64,000 nt of DNA from an uncultured Ruthenibacterium sp. (GCA_910587145.1 CAJUMH010000007.1:16615-80614); one strand, 5' to 3'. Shown: positions 33,701 to 42,445, numbered from the stretch's first letter. Notes: generated from the letters alone by a model not told the origin. Translations and numbers: made by a program.

Positions 33701-34039
33701 AAAATGCTGACGAGCGATCCCACCGGCGTGATGAACTTCTTTTCCAACAGTGTGGACGGCGCGGCCGTGCGCGTGAACGAGGTAATCCGCAGTGTGGCGA
33801 ACACCTCTTCCGGCAACCCGGGTACGTTGGTGCAGCTGGCCGGCCTGAAGGGCATGGCCAGCGAGAAGAACAATACGCTGTACGATCAGATGAAAAAGAT
33901 CGACGAGCAGATCGAGCGTCTGAAGGATCAGTACGAGAAGGAAAAGGACCGTTACTGGAGCCAGTTTAACGCCATGGAACAGGCGATTGCCAATATGAAC
34001 TCGCAGAGCTCGTATCTGGCGCAGATGTTTACGTATTGA
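30743..34039 (+). CDS. fliD: flagellar filament cap FliD, unusually large
   Basis: A 1098-residue FliD, more than twice the usual 450-550. FliD caps the filament tip and folds incoming flagellin. Residues ~18-115 are FliD_N (MSGLASGLDTESLVKEML; KQEGLKQQTEWKQEIYRDL). Repeated β domains of flagellin-hook type occupy ~120-700. FliD_C begins near 708 (GRNAIVNIDGMMTERNSN), is interrupted by a ~110-residue Gly/Asp-rich insert (~745-860) and resumes at KIVETVKGFIDEYNKLV. It ends with the coiled coil DEQIERLKDQYEKEKDRY. The extra outer domains would be surface exposed and may be adhesive. ATG 30743 has AGGAGG upstream; fliS follows 57 bases later. Confidence 0.9.
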   Translation: MNVNSTSTYTYGSSASKGMSGLASGLDTESLVKEMLSGTQSKIDKQEGLKQQTEWKQEIYRDLISQINTFQKGYFSNGASTSLTSSALYNTMLAATSSKNINVTASTSAPVGNTSVTVYQLASNYSISSAERVSGRMAGTLNLAQMQELIDAQKTGDRVLALNVGAAQGADGGSVVKIDLKSFFVSGDSFRSEIDESGIAAEIQKQLKEQANLDTKVTISGGQLSIVSKDGDRSLSVSSESSDMALSALGLTTSSAAKPNLGKTQRTLTSAVNLTPALRFQMTLDDSMQKEIALDVRALADADGRLTPQSVSKALQNEIDKKFGKGIVTVASSGNGLEFSTAIAGRKLVVNNAGSDRAVLGALGLKNGQSNRIAAYNTLKEMQLSTPLQGGRFEFEINGAKFSFSEDDDIDYVMSTINSSNAGVTVVYKPLEDTFVMTANDAGAGRTIEMSQTQGNLLNVMFGKGDGSLKTGGTVASAPLTGETLAGGEKTYLEGIRSGIFSLTVNGKEYNLEIPKKETAYTPEEIFEKLNAELQRQFGVADTLAEDGSDLQNIELKKDDTTGAYSLVVRNGAAVELAGVNAESTDEEKLKKLAQENGNMAVAFGLVSDKEGKTNVFSDTTKLSDTDWKDLAEKLQIDADTTLAGLAEATKDSESSSVIVSFENGRLVVAAKEGAAVQDLQLGTDEQMQKMFGVKSLLLNAADANSKQGIVTEGRNAIVNIDGMMTERNSNVFSYNGMTVELNGLSKIAESDAGAGGDAGKNKLMVDDGTGVLKEWKSINGRWVDAQGYERAEDGRYVAEDGEGNATRVEYGQEPPAGYHLKRYTNTTFVSAGGQTLSGVGINAKGEMLDANGNVLQMREAEKVTVTRDTDKIVETVKGFIDEYNKLVKTISEYLNEDANYRDYAPLTDEQRKEMTEKQIELWEEKAKEGLLRRDSILTQFLQDMRSIWYDTNGSGYAIYQLGIETGDWSTRGQLTFTNDGETTLRKMLTSDPTGVMNFFSNSVDGAAVRVNEVIRSVANTSSGNPGTLVQLAGLKGMASEKNNTLYDQMKKIDEQIERLKDQYEKEKDRYWSQFNAMEQAIANMNSQSSYLAQMFTY

Positions 34040-34096
34040 TCGCGCCGTCCCGTCCGCACAGCCGCCTGTAATACGGAAAGATAAAGGAGAACGCAC

Positions 34097-34486
34097 ATGC
34101 CGGTGAATCCCTACCAGAAGTACCAGCAGCAATCCATTATGACCATGACGCCCGGCGAGCTGCTGCTGAAGCTGTATGACGAGACTGTCAAGCAGCTTCA
34201 CTATGGCGAGGACGCTTTGCAGCAAAAGCAGTACGAGCGCGCCAATACCAGCCTGCAAAAGGCGCAGCGCATCATCAGCCACCTGAACAAAACGCTGGCG
34301 ATGGAGTACGAGATCTCTCAAAATTTAGAGGCGCTGTACGATTTTTTCAATTACAAGATCACGCAGGCCAATGTGCATAAGGACGCGGCGCACATTGCCG
34401 AGATTCTGCCCATGGTAACAGATCTGCGCGACGCCTTTGCGCAGGCGGAAAAGCAGGTGGCGGCGTCGAACAGGCAAGATGGCTAA
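34097..34486 (+). CDS. fliS: flagellin export chaperone FliS
   Basis: A 129-residue four-helix FliS that binds the C-terminus of flagellin and prevents premature polymerisation. The N-terminus NPYQKYQQQSIMTMTPGELLLKLYD is diagnostic and shows the conserved YxxxxxxT..P..L pattern. The central helix HYGEDALQQKQYERANTSL is also typical. AAAGGAG at good spacing before ATG 34097. It is the last gene of the flagellar block before a strong hairpin at 34522-34569. Confidence 0.93.
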   Translation: MPVNPYQKYQQQSIMTMTPGELLLKLYDETVKQLHYGEDALQQKQYERANTSLQKAQRIISHLNKTLAMEYEISQNLEALYDFFNYKITQANVHKDAAHIAEILPMVTDLRDAFAQAEKQVAASNRQDG

Positions 34487-34790
34487 AGCGCCGCGCCGCG
34501 GCATAAAAGGTACAAAGGATACAAAGGGCAAGGCCCCAAAGCCATCCGGCTTTGGGGCCTTGCCCTTTGCGCGGCTTTAAACGATATGCCGCTGCCCGGA
34601 GCGAAAACATGCTGCCCGGAGCAGTTAAAAATAGCAGTGGAAAAACAGGCGGGAATGTGCAAAAAAGCCCCGCCGGCGTGTGCTGACGGGGCATGCGGCC
34701 TTCCCGCAAATCATTTTATTTCTGCGTCAAATTGCTTTTTTCAAACGGCCTGCGGCAACGGGCGCACAGACAGCTTTATAAAGCATTCTA
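34487..34790. terminator. fliS/clpB convergent terminator region
   Basis: No gene lies here. At 34522-34569 there is a 22-bp perfect stem (CAAAGGGCAAGGCCCCAAAGCC and its complement, loop ATCC) closing the fliS transcript, without a long T-run. At 34661-34692 a hairpin (GCCCCGTCA/TGACGGGGC type) followed on the minus strand by TTTTTT is the likely clpB terminator, about 100 bases beyond its stop. Confidence 0.75.
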
Positions 34791-37385
34791 TCACCGCAGC
34801 ACCAGCGCGCCGTTTTCGGCGTCCACCGTCAGCGTGCTGTCGGGGGCGGGGTCGTCGCGGATGATGTGGCGCGCGGCAAGCGTTTCCACCTTTTGCTGGA
34901 GATAACGCTTCAGCGGGCGCGCGCCGTAAACGGGGTCGTAGCCGCCGTCGATGATCAGCTGCTTTGCCGCGTCTGTTACGCTCAGCTCCAGCTGCCGCTC
35001 TGCAAGGCGGCGGCGCAGGTCGGCGAGCATCAACTCCACTACGCCGCCGATCTCGTCTTTCGAGAGCGGCTTGTAATAGACGATCTCGTCCAGACGGTTC
35101 AAAAACTCCGGCCGGAACGAGGCTTTCAACAGGCCGTCCACAGCGGCGCGCGCCGCGGCAGAGATCTCGCCGTTTTCGATGCCGTCCAGGATCTGTGCCG
35201 AGCCGAGGTTCGAGGTGAGAATCAGGATGGTGTTCTTAAAATCGACGGTTCTGCCTTGACTATCTGTAATACGGCCGTCATCCAATACTTGCAGTAATAC
35301 ATTGAACACGTCCGGGTGCGCTTTTTCGATCTCATCGAACAGTACCACGCTGTAGGGCTTGCGGCGCACGGCTTCGGTAAGCTGGCCGCCCTCCTCGTAG
35401 CCCACGTATCCCGGAGGCGCCCCCAGCAGACGGCTAACGGAGAACTTCTCCATATATTCGCTCATATCGATGCGCACCAGGTTTTTTTCGTCGTCGAACA
35501 GCGCTTCGGCCAGCGCCTTGGCCAGCTCGGTTTTGCCCACGCCCGTGGGGCCCAGGAACAAAAAGCTGCCGATGGGGCGGTTTTCGTCCGCAATGCCCGC
35601 GCGGCTGCGCAGGATGGCCTCTGTTACGCGCTGGACGGCCTCGTCCTGCCCGATCACACGCTGGTGCAGAATGTCGTCCAGCCGCAGCAGCTTTTCGCGC
35701 TCACCCTCCATCAGCCGCGCCACGGGAATGCCCGTCCAGCGGCCGACGATACGCGCGATCTCTTCCTCTGTTACGCGGTCGTGCAGCAGCGTGGAATCCT
35801 TTTCGGCCGCTGCGGCGCGCTCCTCCTCCTGCTCGAGCTCCTTTTGCAGCGCGGGCAGACGGCCGTATTTCAGCTCGGCCGCGCGGTTCAAATCGTATTC
35901 GCGCTCGGCGGCGGCAATTTCGCCGTTCACCTGCTCCAGCTCTTCGCGCAGGCGCTGCACTTTGCCGATGGCCGATTTTTCGTTTTCCCACCGGGCGCTC
36001 ATGGCGGAAAAATCCTCCCGCATGGCGGCAAGCTCCTTTTGAATATCCGAAAGGCGCTCGGCAGAAAGGCGGTCTGTCTCTTTTTTCAGCGCGGCCTCCT
36101 CGATCTCCAGCTGCATGATCTTGCGGCGCAGATCATCCATTTCCGCCGGGGCGGAATCCATCTCGGTGCGGATCATCGCGCACGCCTCATCCACAAGGTC
36201 GATGGCCTTATCGGGCAAAAAGCGATCGGAGATATACCGGTCCGAAAGTGTTGCCGCCGCGATGAGCGCGCCGTCCTGGATCTTGACGCCGTGGTACACC
36301 TCGTAGCGCTCCTTCAGGCCGCGCAGGATCGAGATGGCGTCCTCCACGGTAGGTTCGTCTACCATCACCGGCTGGAAGCGGCGTTCCAGCGCGGCGTCCT
36401 TTTCGATATACTGGCGGTACTCGTTCAGCGTTGTCGCGCCAATGCAGTGCAGCTCGCCGCGCGCCAGCATCGGCTTGAGCAGATTGCCCGCGTCCATCGC
36501 GCCGTCGGTTTTGCCCGCGCCCACGATGGTGTGCAGCTCGTCGATGAACAGGATGATCTGGCCCTCGCTCTTTTTGATCTCCTGCAAAACGCTTTTCAGG
36601 CGTTCCTCAAATTCGCCGCGGTATTTTGCGCCCGCCACCAGCGCGCCCATATCGAGGCTGAATACCTTGCGGTTTTTTAGGTTCTCGGGCACGTCGCCGC
36701 GCACGATGCGCTGGGCCAGCCCTTCGGCGATGGCCGTTTTGCCCACGCCCGGTTCGCCGATGAGCACGGGGTTATTTTTGGTTTTGCGCGAGAGGATGCG
36801 GATGACATTGCGGATCTCGGCGTCGCGCCCGATGACGGGATCCAGCTTTTGCTTACGCGCCAGCTCCACCAGATCCTGCCCGTATTTTGCCAGTGCGTCG
36901 TAGGTGCTTTCGGGGCTGTCGCTCGTTACGCGCTGGTTGCCGCGCACCTGCGCAAGCGCCTCTAAAAACCTTGTTTTATCCACGCCAAACTGCCGCATTA
37001 CCTCGCGCACGGCGGTGTTCGGCGCATCGAGCATGCCCAGCACCAGGTGCTCGACAGAGACATATTCATCCTTCATCGCCGCGGCCGATTTTTCGGCGGC
37101 GGTCAGCGCGCGGTCCAGCTCCGGCGAAAGATAAACCTTATCCGGGTCGCGCCCTGTGCCGGTAACGTGCGGCAGCGCGCTCACCTTTTTGGCAAAGGCA
37201 GCGGCAAGGCTGCCCGGCTCTGTGCCCATTTTTTGGAACAGCTGCGGGATGAGCCCTTCCTCCTGCCCCAGCAGGGCGCAGAACAGGTGCTCGGGGGCAA
37301 GGCTCTGGTTTTCGTATTCTACCGCCAGCGCCTGTGCCGATTGCAGCGCTTCCAGCGATTTCTGTGTCATTTTCTGCGCATTCAT
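34791..37385 (-). CDS. clpB: ClpB disaggregase
   Basis: An 864-residue hexameric AAA+ chaperone that, with DnaK, rescues aggregated proteins after heat stress; cytosolic. N domain 1-145, first ATPase domain with Walker A GEPGVGKT near 200 and DELHTIVGAG, an M-domain coiled coil (about 400-520) that distinguishes ClpB from ClpC, second ATPase domain with GPTGVGKT near 600 and the RLLGAPPGYVGYEEGG pore loop. ATG 37385 has AAAGGAGCG seven bases upstream; the longer frame adds nine poor residues. No CIRCE or CtsR box was found upstream. The ribbon-helix-helix gene lies 111 bases upstream on the same strand. Confidence 0.96.
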   Translation of the reverse strand: MNAQKMTQKSLEALQSAQALAVEYENQSLAPEHLFCALLGQEEGLIPQLFQKMGTEPGSLAAAFAKKVSALPHVTGTGRDPDKVYLSPELDRALTAAEKSAAAMKDEYVSVEHLVLGMLDAPNTAVREVMRQFGVDKTRFLEALAQVRGNQRVTSDSPESTYDALAKYGQDLVELARKQKLDPVIGRDAEIRNVIRILSRKTKNNPVLIGEPGVGKTAIAEGLAQRIVRGDVPENLKNRKVFSLDMGALVAGAKYRGEFEERLKSVLQEIKKSEGQIILFIDELHTIVGAGKTDGAMDAGNLLKPMLARGELHCIGATTLNEYRQYIEKDAALERRFQPVMVDEPTVEDAISILRGLKERYEVYHGVKIQDGALIAAATLSDRYISDRFLPDKAIDLVDEACAMIRTEMDSAPAEMDDLRRKIMQLEIEEAALKKETDRLSAERLSDIQKELAAMREDFSAMSARWENEKSAIGKVQRLREELEQVNGEIAAAEREYDLNRAAELKYGRLPALQKELEQEEERAAAAEKDSTLLHDRVTEEEIARIVGRWTGIPVARLMEGEREKLLRLDDILHQRVIGQDEAVQRVTEAILRSRAGIADENRPIGSFLFLGPTGVGKTELAKALAEALFDDEKNLVRIDMSEYMEKFSVSRLLGAPPGYVGYEEGGQLTEAVRRKPYSVVLFDEIEKAHPDVFNVLLQVLDDGRITDSQGRTVDFKNTILILTSNLGSAQILDGIENGEISAAARAAVDGLLKASFRPEFLNRLDEIVYYKPLSKDEIGGVVELMLADLRRRLAERQLELSVTDAAKQLIIDGGYDPVYGARPLKRYLQQKVETLAARHIIRDDPAPDSTLTVDAENGALVLR

Positions 37386-37496
37386 AGTGCTTCGCTCCTT
37401 TTTGGATATCATTTATAGATATGAGTACAATGCCTGCGGTTTGTGCTCTGTGGTTTTGTTTATGATTTGTGTCCGGTTTTTGAAAGCTTTCCCGCG

Positions 37497-38147
37497 CTAC
37501 AGTGCCGCGGTTTCGGCGTCCAGGCCGGCGCGGTAGGTGCCCTCTACGGCGCGCAGGGCGCCGGTGGGGTCGTTCAGATGCTCAAAATAGGTTTTCAGGC
37601 AGGTATCAAACAGCGCCACATATCCGGCAATGGACTGCCCGGCAGCCTCGCTGTCCATCTCCTGCTGCGGGGCAAGCAGACGCCGCGTATAGCGCCCGCC
37701 CTGTGTTTCGCTGCGGCGCGGCGCTCCCTGCAGATAGACGCACTCCAGCCCTGTCCACAGCTTATAAAACTGCCCGATGGCCAAAAGCAGAGAGGGGTTT
37801 TGTGTGCGCAGGCTCGCGCGCAGCTCGCCCAGAGCGTCCGGCGAATGCGGGTACAGCTCCACCACATAGCGCATGCTGGGGTTGTACTTGTAGCGAATGG
37901 CAGAGCGCATCGAGAGCATTGCGTCCGATGTGTTCAGCATCAGCTGCAGCGCGTTTTGCCGGCTGATGGCATCTTCTATGGAAGAAAATATATTCCGGAT
38001 GCGCTGCTCGGGCGTGGCCATCTGCGCGTAATCGGCCAAAATGCGGTTGATCATGTTCGAGCGGTTTGTGCCCGCCTCGTAGGCAAGGCGGTCGATCGCC
38101 TCCACCACCTCGTCCATCAGGACGATGCTGTATACACTTTTGCCCAT
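37497..38147 (-). CDS. ribbon-helix-helix protein of unknown function
   Basis: A 216-residue protein. Residues 1-45 look like a ribbon-helix-helix DNA-binding fold: strand SVYSIVLMDEVVEAIDRLA, turn, then GTNRSNMINRILADYA. The remaining ~170 residues are helical with no recognised family and could be a ligand or oligomerisation domain. It has its own near-consensus promoter (38180-38208) in an unusually AT-rich stretch, with GGGAGGT upstream of ATG 38147. It precedes clpB on the same strand, so it may be co-transcribed with or regulate clpB; this is inference. Confidence 0.6.
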   Translation of the reverse strand: MGKSVYSIVLMDEVVEAIDRLAYEAGTNRSNMINRILADYAQMATPEQRIRNIFSSIEDAISRQNALQLMLNTSDAMLSMRSAIRYKYNPSMRYVVELYPHSPDALGELRASLRTQNPSLLLAIGQFYKLWTGLECVYLQGAPRRSETQGGRYTRRLLAPQQEMDSEAAGQSIAGYVALFDTCLKTYFEHLNDPTGALRAVEGTYRAGLDAETAAL

Positions 38148-38491
38148 ACTGCCATACCTCCCGGCTTTATCTGAAATATATAGTACAACGAAAACAATAT
38201 TTTGTCAACAATTTTATATAAATTATTTTTTTAATTATGTTTTAGAGAGGCTGCGCTTGCCATAGCTGCCGTTTGGCGGGGCGGCAAAAGCAGCGGCCCC
38301 GTCGGATCCTATGGAACCCTTTTGCGTAAACCGACACAAATTTGCGCGGGGGTACTTTTTTTAGACACATTTTTGCGCTATACTGATAAAAAAGGTCTGC
38401 CGTGCGGCTTTGCGCGGGACGGATAAAAGGGCGAAGCGCGCCGGGGCACGGCGTGCAGAGGCGGTTCAACAGGGGAAAGGAAGTGCATCGC
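38148..38491. promoter_or_regulatory. divergent region between the RHH gene and the response-regulator gene
   Basis: Contains the RHH promoter on the minus strand: TTGACA (38208-38203), 17-base spacer, TACTAT (38185-38180), in an AT-rich stretch 38165-38240. Towards the response regulator, TATACT at 38379-38384 follows a T-run and lacks a good -35 box, so that promoter may need an activator. No gene is seen. Confidence 0.7.
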
Positions 38492-39184
38492 ATGGCGAAG
38501 GAAAAAGTGCTCATCGCGGATGACGATCAAAATATCTGCGAGCTGCTGCGGCTGTATCTGGCGAAGGAGGGGTACGACACGGTGCTGGCCTACGACGGCG
38601 AGGCCGCCGTGGCCGCGTTCGAGAGGGAAAAGCCCGATCTGGTGCTGCTGGATATCATGATGCCGAAAATGGACGGGTGGGAGGTATGCCGCCGCATTCG
38701 CGCGGCGGGCGCTACGCCCGTGATCATGCTGACGGCGAAGGGCGAAACCTTTGATAAGGTGCTGGGCCTGGAGCTTGGAGCGGACGACTATGTGGTAAAG
38801 CCGTTCGATACCAAAGAGGTGGTGGCGCGCATCAAGGCGGTGCTGCGCCGCTGCGCGCCCGCCGCAGAAGCGCCCGCGGACGGCGTGATCCGGTACGAGG
38901 GCCTTTCGGTGGACCTTACGCGATACGAGCTGAAGGTAAACGGCAAAACGGTGGAGGCGCCGCCCAAGGAGCTGGAGCTTCTGTATTATCTTGCCAGCCA
39001 TCCCAACCGGGTATTCACGCGCGATCAGCTTTTGGACGAGGTGTGGGGCTTTGAGTATTACGGCGATTCCCGCACCATCGACGTGCATGTAAAGCGCCTG
39101 CGCGAAAAGCTGGATCCCCCCGGCGATCAATGGAGCCTGAAAACCGTGTGGGGCGTGGGCTACAAGTTTGAGGTAAAGGAATAG
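38492..39184 (+). CDS. OmpR/PhoB-family response regulator
   Basis: A 230-residue two-component regulator. The receiver domain (1-120) has the acidic pair ADDDQN, the phosphorylated Asp in LVLLDIMMPKMDG, Thr in MLTAKGE and Lys in VVKPFD. The winged-helix DNA-binding domain (about 130-228) has LTPKELELLYYLASHPNRV-type and RTIDVHVKRLREKL motifs. ATG 38492 follows GGGGAAAGGAAG. The kinase gene begins 35 bases later and an HtrA protease follows, so envelope stress is a plausible input. Confidence 0.93.
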   Translation: MAKEKVLIADDDQNICELLRLYLAKEGYDTVLAYDGEAAVAAFEREKPDLVLLDIMMPKMDGWEVCRRIRAAGATPVIMLTAKGETFDKVLGLELGADDYVVKPFDTKEVVARIKAVLRRCAPAAEAPADGVIRYEGLSVDLTRYELKVNGKTVEAPPKELELLYYLASHPNRVFTRDQLLDEVWGFEYYGDSRTIDVHVKRLREKLDPPGDQWSLKTVWGVGYKFEVKE

Positions 39185-39219
39185 CGCCGAAGGCTTTCTT
39201 TCAAAAAGGGGGTGCGCCG

Positions 39220-40716
39220 ATGCGCAAGAGCATCACCACGCGGTATTTTTATTCCACCGCCATTTTGCTGCTGTGCAGCATCGCCGTGATGGGCCTGATC
39301 CAGCTGTATCTGGCAACCGGCTATTTTCGCGAGGAAAACGGCGAGGATCTGATGCAGACCATCGACAACGCGATCCTCGTGATCAGTGAAACAGTGAAGG
39401 ATCCCGATATGGCGCAGCGCGCGCGGGACGTTGCCGAAAAAGCCGCGCAGGAAACCGGCCCGGATGTTCTCGATATTCAGCACGGCATTGTTCTTACGGC
39501 GCGCGCCGCCGGAAAAACGATCCTGGTTACGGATATCTACGGCACCGTGATACTGTCGATCCCATCGGATTATCAGGGCATGGCCGTATCGGAAAAAACG
39601 TGCAACACAGTATACAACGACGGCGCATACGAGGAAATGGGCACGCTGGGCGGCATTTTTGCCGGCCGCCACTACATTGCGGGCAAACCGCTGCTGGGTG
39701 CGGACGGGCGGCTGCAGGGCTTTGTGTTTGCGGGGACGAACGCCGACAGCCTTACGGAATATCTGGCGAATATCTTTTCGACGTTCATCCTTTCGGCGGG
39801 GCTGATGCTGATGGTATCGAGCGTGCTCTCCATTTTGCTGACAAACCGCATGACAACGCCGCTGCGCCGCATTTCGGAGGCCGCGCAGAAATTCGGCGGC
39901 GGGGATTTTACCGCCCGTGTGCCCGTGGAGGGCGACGACGAGGTGGCGCATCTGGCCGAGACCTTCAACGAGATGGCCGGCAGCCTGGAAAAGATTGATC
40001 ATTCCCGCTCCAGCTTTATGGGCAACCTGGCGCACGAGCTGCGCACGCCGATGACAACGATCAAGGGCTTTGTGGACGGCATGCTGGACGGAACGATCCC
40101 TTCGGAGAGCTACGAGCATTATCTCGGCATTGTCTCGCAGGAGGTGGGCCGCCTTACGCGCCTGATCAAAAACATGCTTGATAGCACAAAGTTAGAGGCC
40201 GGAGAATATCAGGTGAACGCCACCGCCTATGATATCTGGGAGAACATTACGGGCGTGGTGTTCAGTGTGGAGCAGCAGCTGGAGGCAAAGCGGATCCGCG
40301 TAAGCGGCTTTGCGCCGAACAAAACGCTTGTGCTGGCCGATCAGGATCTCATCCATCAGGTGCTGTACAATCTGGTGGACAACGCTGTCAAATTCTGCGA
40401 GGAAGGCGGCGAGCTGCGCTTTTCGGTTACGCAGGGCAAAGGCTTTGTGACGGTGGGCGTGCGCAATACCGGCATGGGCATTGCGCCCGAGGCGCTGCCC
40501 TATGTGTTCGACCGGTTCTACAAGGCCGATAAAAGCCGCGGCCTGAACGCGGCCGGCAGCGGGCTGGGGCTGCATATCTGCAAGGTGCTGGTAAACCTTT
40601 CCGGCGGCAAGATCTGGGTGGACAGCAAAGAGGGCGCGTATTGCGAATTTTTGTTTACGCTGCCCACACCCCCCGAATCGCCCATCAAGGGCGGCAGGCT
40701 GAAGGAGGATCTGTAA
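39220..40716 (+). CDS. sensor histidine kinase
   Basis: A 498-residue membrane kinase paired with the regulator upstream. TM1 lies at about residues 10-30, an extracytoplasmic sensor of ~150 residues follows, and TM2 is at about 186-208. Then come HAMP (TNRMTTPLRRISEAAQKFGGGDF), HisKA with the phosphorylated His in NLAHELRTPMTTIKGF near 270, and the ATP-binding domain with N box LVDNAVKF, G1 GMGIAPEALPYVFDRFY and G2 GSGLGLHICK. ATG 39220 follows AAAAAGGGGG. The order regulator-kinase-HtrA recalls CssRS of Bacillus. Confidence 0.93.
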   Translation: MRKSITTRYFYSTAILLLCSIAVMGLIQLYLATGYFREENGEDLMQTIDNAILVISETVKDPDMAQRARDVAEKAAQETGPDVLDIQHGIVLTARAAGKTILVTDIYGTVILSIPSDYQGMAVSEKTCNTVYNDGAYEEMGTLGGIFAGRHYIAGKPLLGADGRLQGFVFAGTNADSLTEYLANIFSTFILSAGLMLMVSSVLSILLTNRMTTPLRRISEAAQKFGGGDFTARVPVEGDDEVAHLAETFNEMAGSLEKIDHSRSSFMGNLAHELRTPMTTIKGFVDGMLDGTIPSESYEHYLGIVSQEVGRLTRLIKNMLDSTKLEAGEYQVNATAYDIWENITGVVFSVEQQLEAKRIRVSGFAPNKTLVLADQDLIHQVLYNLVDNAVKFCEEGGELRFSVTQGKGFVTVGVRNTGMGIAPEALPYVFDRFYKADKSRGLNAAGSGLGLHICKVLVNLSGGKIWVDSKEGAYCEFLFTLPTPPESPIKGGRLKEDL

Positions 40717-40900
40717 GCCGGGCGCACGGCCAAAGCAGTAAAAAGTGAGCCGGGGCAGCAAGGCGCAGGGCGCAAGGGATGGATTGGGCAGCAGGGGAGC
40801 GGCAGGCCCCCGGCAATGGACAAAGCGATCAAAGCGATTTTTAAGGCCGGCCGGTTCGGCCAACGAGATGCGCCGGGCTTCGGCGGAAAAGAGGATCATC

Positions 40901-42445
40901 ATGGCACAGCAGCAACCGCAATATCCGCAGAACGCGGGAGAACCACAGGCTTCTGGGGCTTCGCAGGCGGCGGAAACTTTACAAAGCCCGGAAGGTGCGC
41001 AGGCGGCGGGAACTTCGCAAGCGGCGGAAGCTTCGCAGGCTTCTGGGGCTTCGCAGGCGGCGGGGTACCCGCAAGATCCGGGCTGCCCGCCGTATGGCGG
41101 ATATCCCTGGTACCCGCCGTATCAGGCAGGCCCCGGCATGCCGCACCCGCCGTATCAGGCAGGCCCCGGCATGCCGTACCCGCCGTACCCCGGCCCGCCC
41201 TATGCTTATGGGGCTTGGGGCGCCGCGCAGCCCAAAGCGGGCGCCGGGCCGCAGGCACCGGGCGCGGCGCCCGCAGGCAGCCCCGGTATGCCGCGCTATG
41301 CGGCCGCGCCGCAATTCCGCGCGGCCAAGCCGCCCCGCCGGCGCAAAAACCGTGCGCCGCTGGCGGCGGCGCTGCTGTGCGTGGGGCTTGTGGCGGTGGC
41401 TGTGCTTACGGGCGCGGCGCTGCGCGTAATGGAGCGCGGCGGGGCGCTGCGCGAGCGGCCCGAGCCCGGCGAGATTCCCAGTTTTTCCATCGAGGCGCCG
41501 CCGGAAGAGACGGAGAGCGGCCTTTCCACGGTAGAGATCGCCCGCACCGTCAGCCCGAGCGTGGTGTGCATCAATGTATATGAGCCCGGCAGCATCTCCG
41601 TCGCGGGCAGCGGCAGCGGCATCATTTTCAATGCGGAGGGCTTTATCGTCACAAACGCCCATGTGGTGGAAAACAGCTCCGCCATCACCGTAAAGCTGGA
41701 CGACGGGCGCGAGACGAGCGCGTGGGTGGTGGGGGCAGATTCCCGCACCGATCTTGCGGTGGTGAAGATTACGGCCGACGATCTGGTTCCCGCGGTGTTC
41801 GGCGATTCGGACGCTTTGCAGGTGGGCGAGCGTGCCGTGGCCATCGGCAATGCGGCCGGTGAGTTTTCCGGCACGGTAACGCAGGGCGTGATCTCCGGGC
41901 TGAACCGCGAGGTGACGATGGAATCCGGCAACGGCTATGTAACGATGAGCCTCATCCAAACCTCCGCCGCCATCAATCCCGGCAATTCCGGCGGCGCGCT
42001 GGTAAACCGGTTCGGGCAGGTGATCGGCATCAACTCCGCAAAGCTGAACAGCGCTTTGTACGAAGGCATCGGGTTCGCCATTCCCGTGGCGGACGCGCAG
42101 CCTGTCATCGCCGATCTGATCGACTACGGCTATGTAAAAGACCGCGTGGCCTTGGGCGTGATGGTGATCGCGCTTTCGCCCGCAACGGGCCCCTCGAACG
42201 ATCTGCCCGAACAGGGGCTTTACATTTCCGCTGTGGAGGAATACAGCGATCTGAACCGGCACGACGTTACGGTGGGCGATGTGATCCTGAAGGCGGACGG
42301 CGTAACGCTTGTAACGACCTCCGATCTGCTGGATGTGCTGGAGACCCACAAGCCCGGCGAAACCGTAACGCTGGAGATCCAAAAACACGGCAGCGGAACG
42401 GTTATCACCATTGACGTGGAGCTGGTGGAAAGCCGAAACAATTAA
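40901..42445 (+). CDS. HtrA/DegP-type serine protease with PDZ domain
   Basis: A 514-residue membrane-anchored trypsin-like protease for extracytoplasmic quality control. Residues 1-150 are a low-complexity cytoplasmic tail: first repeats of S/T-Q-A-A/S-E/G, then Pro/Tyr/Gly-rich PPYQAGPGMP repeats. A single transmembrane segment lies near 156-178. The catalytic triad is His in VTNAHVV, Asp in SRTDLAVV and Ser in NPGNSGGALV. A PDZ domain occupies the C-terminal ~95 residues (VGDVILKADGVTLVTTSDLLDVL). ATG 40901 has GAGGATC upstream; the longer frame is poor. Probably regulated by the two-component pair just upstream. Confidence 0.9.
   Translation: MAQQQPQYPQNAGEPQASGASQAAETLQSPEGAQAAGTSQAAEASQASGASQAAGYPQDPGCPPYGGYPWYPPYQAGPGMPHPPYQAGPGMPYPPYPGPPYAYGAWGAAQPKAGAGPQAPGAAPAGSPGMPRYAAAPQFRAAKPPRRRKNRAPLAAALLCVGLVAVAVLTGAALRVMERGGALRERPEPGEIPSFSIEAPPEETESGLSTVEIARTVSPSVVCINVYEPGSISVAGSGSGIIFNAEGFIVTNAHVVENSSAITVKLDDGRETSAWVVGADSRTDLAVVKITADDLVPAVFGDSDALQVGERAVAIGNAAGEFSGTVTQGVISGLNREVTMESGNGYVTMSLIQTSAAINPGNSGGALVNRFGQVIGINSAKLNSALYEGIGFAIPVADAQPVIADLIDYGYVKDRVALGVMVIALSPATGPSNDLPEQGLYISAVEEYSDLNRHDVTVGDVILKADGVTLVTTSDLLDVLETHKPGETVTLEIQKHGSGTVITIDVELVESRNN

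Noticed and set aside
37386..37496. CIRCE or CtsR operator upstream of clpB
   Set aside because: No TTAGCACTC-N9-GAGTGCTAA or GGTCAAA tandem motif is visible.
40899..42388. Repeated-motif minus-strand frames opposite the HtrA tail
   Set aside because: The repeats are the complement of the low-complexity htrA N-terminus; htrA itself carries an intact catalytic triad.
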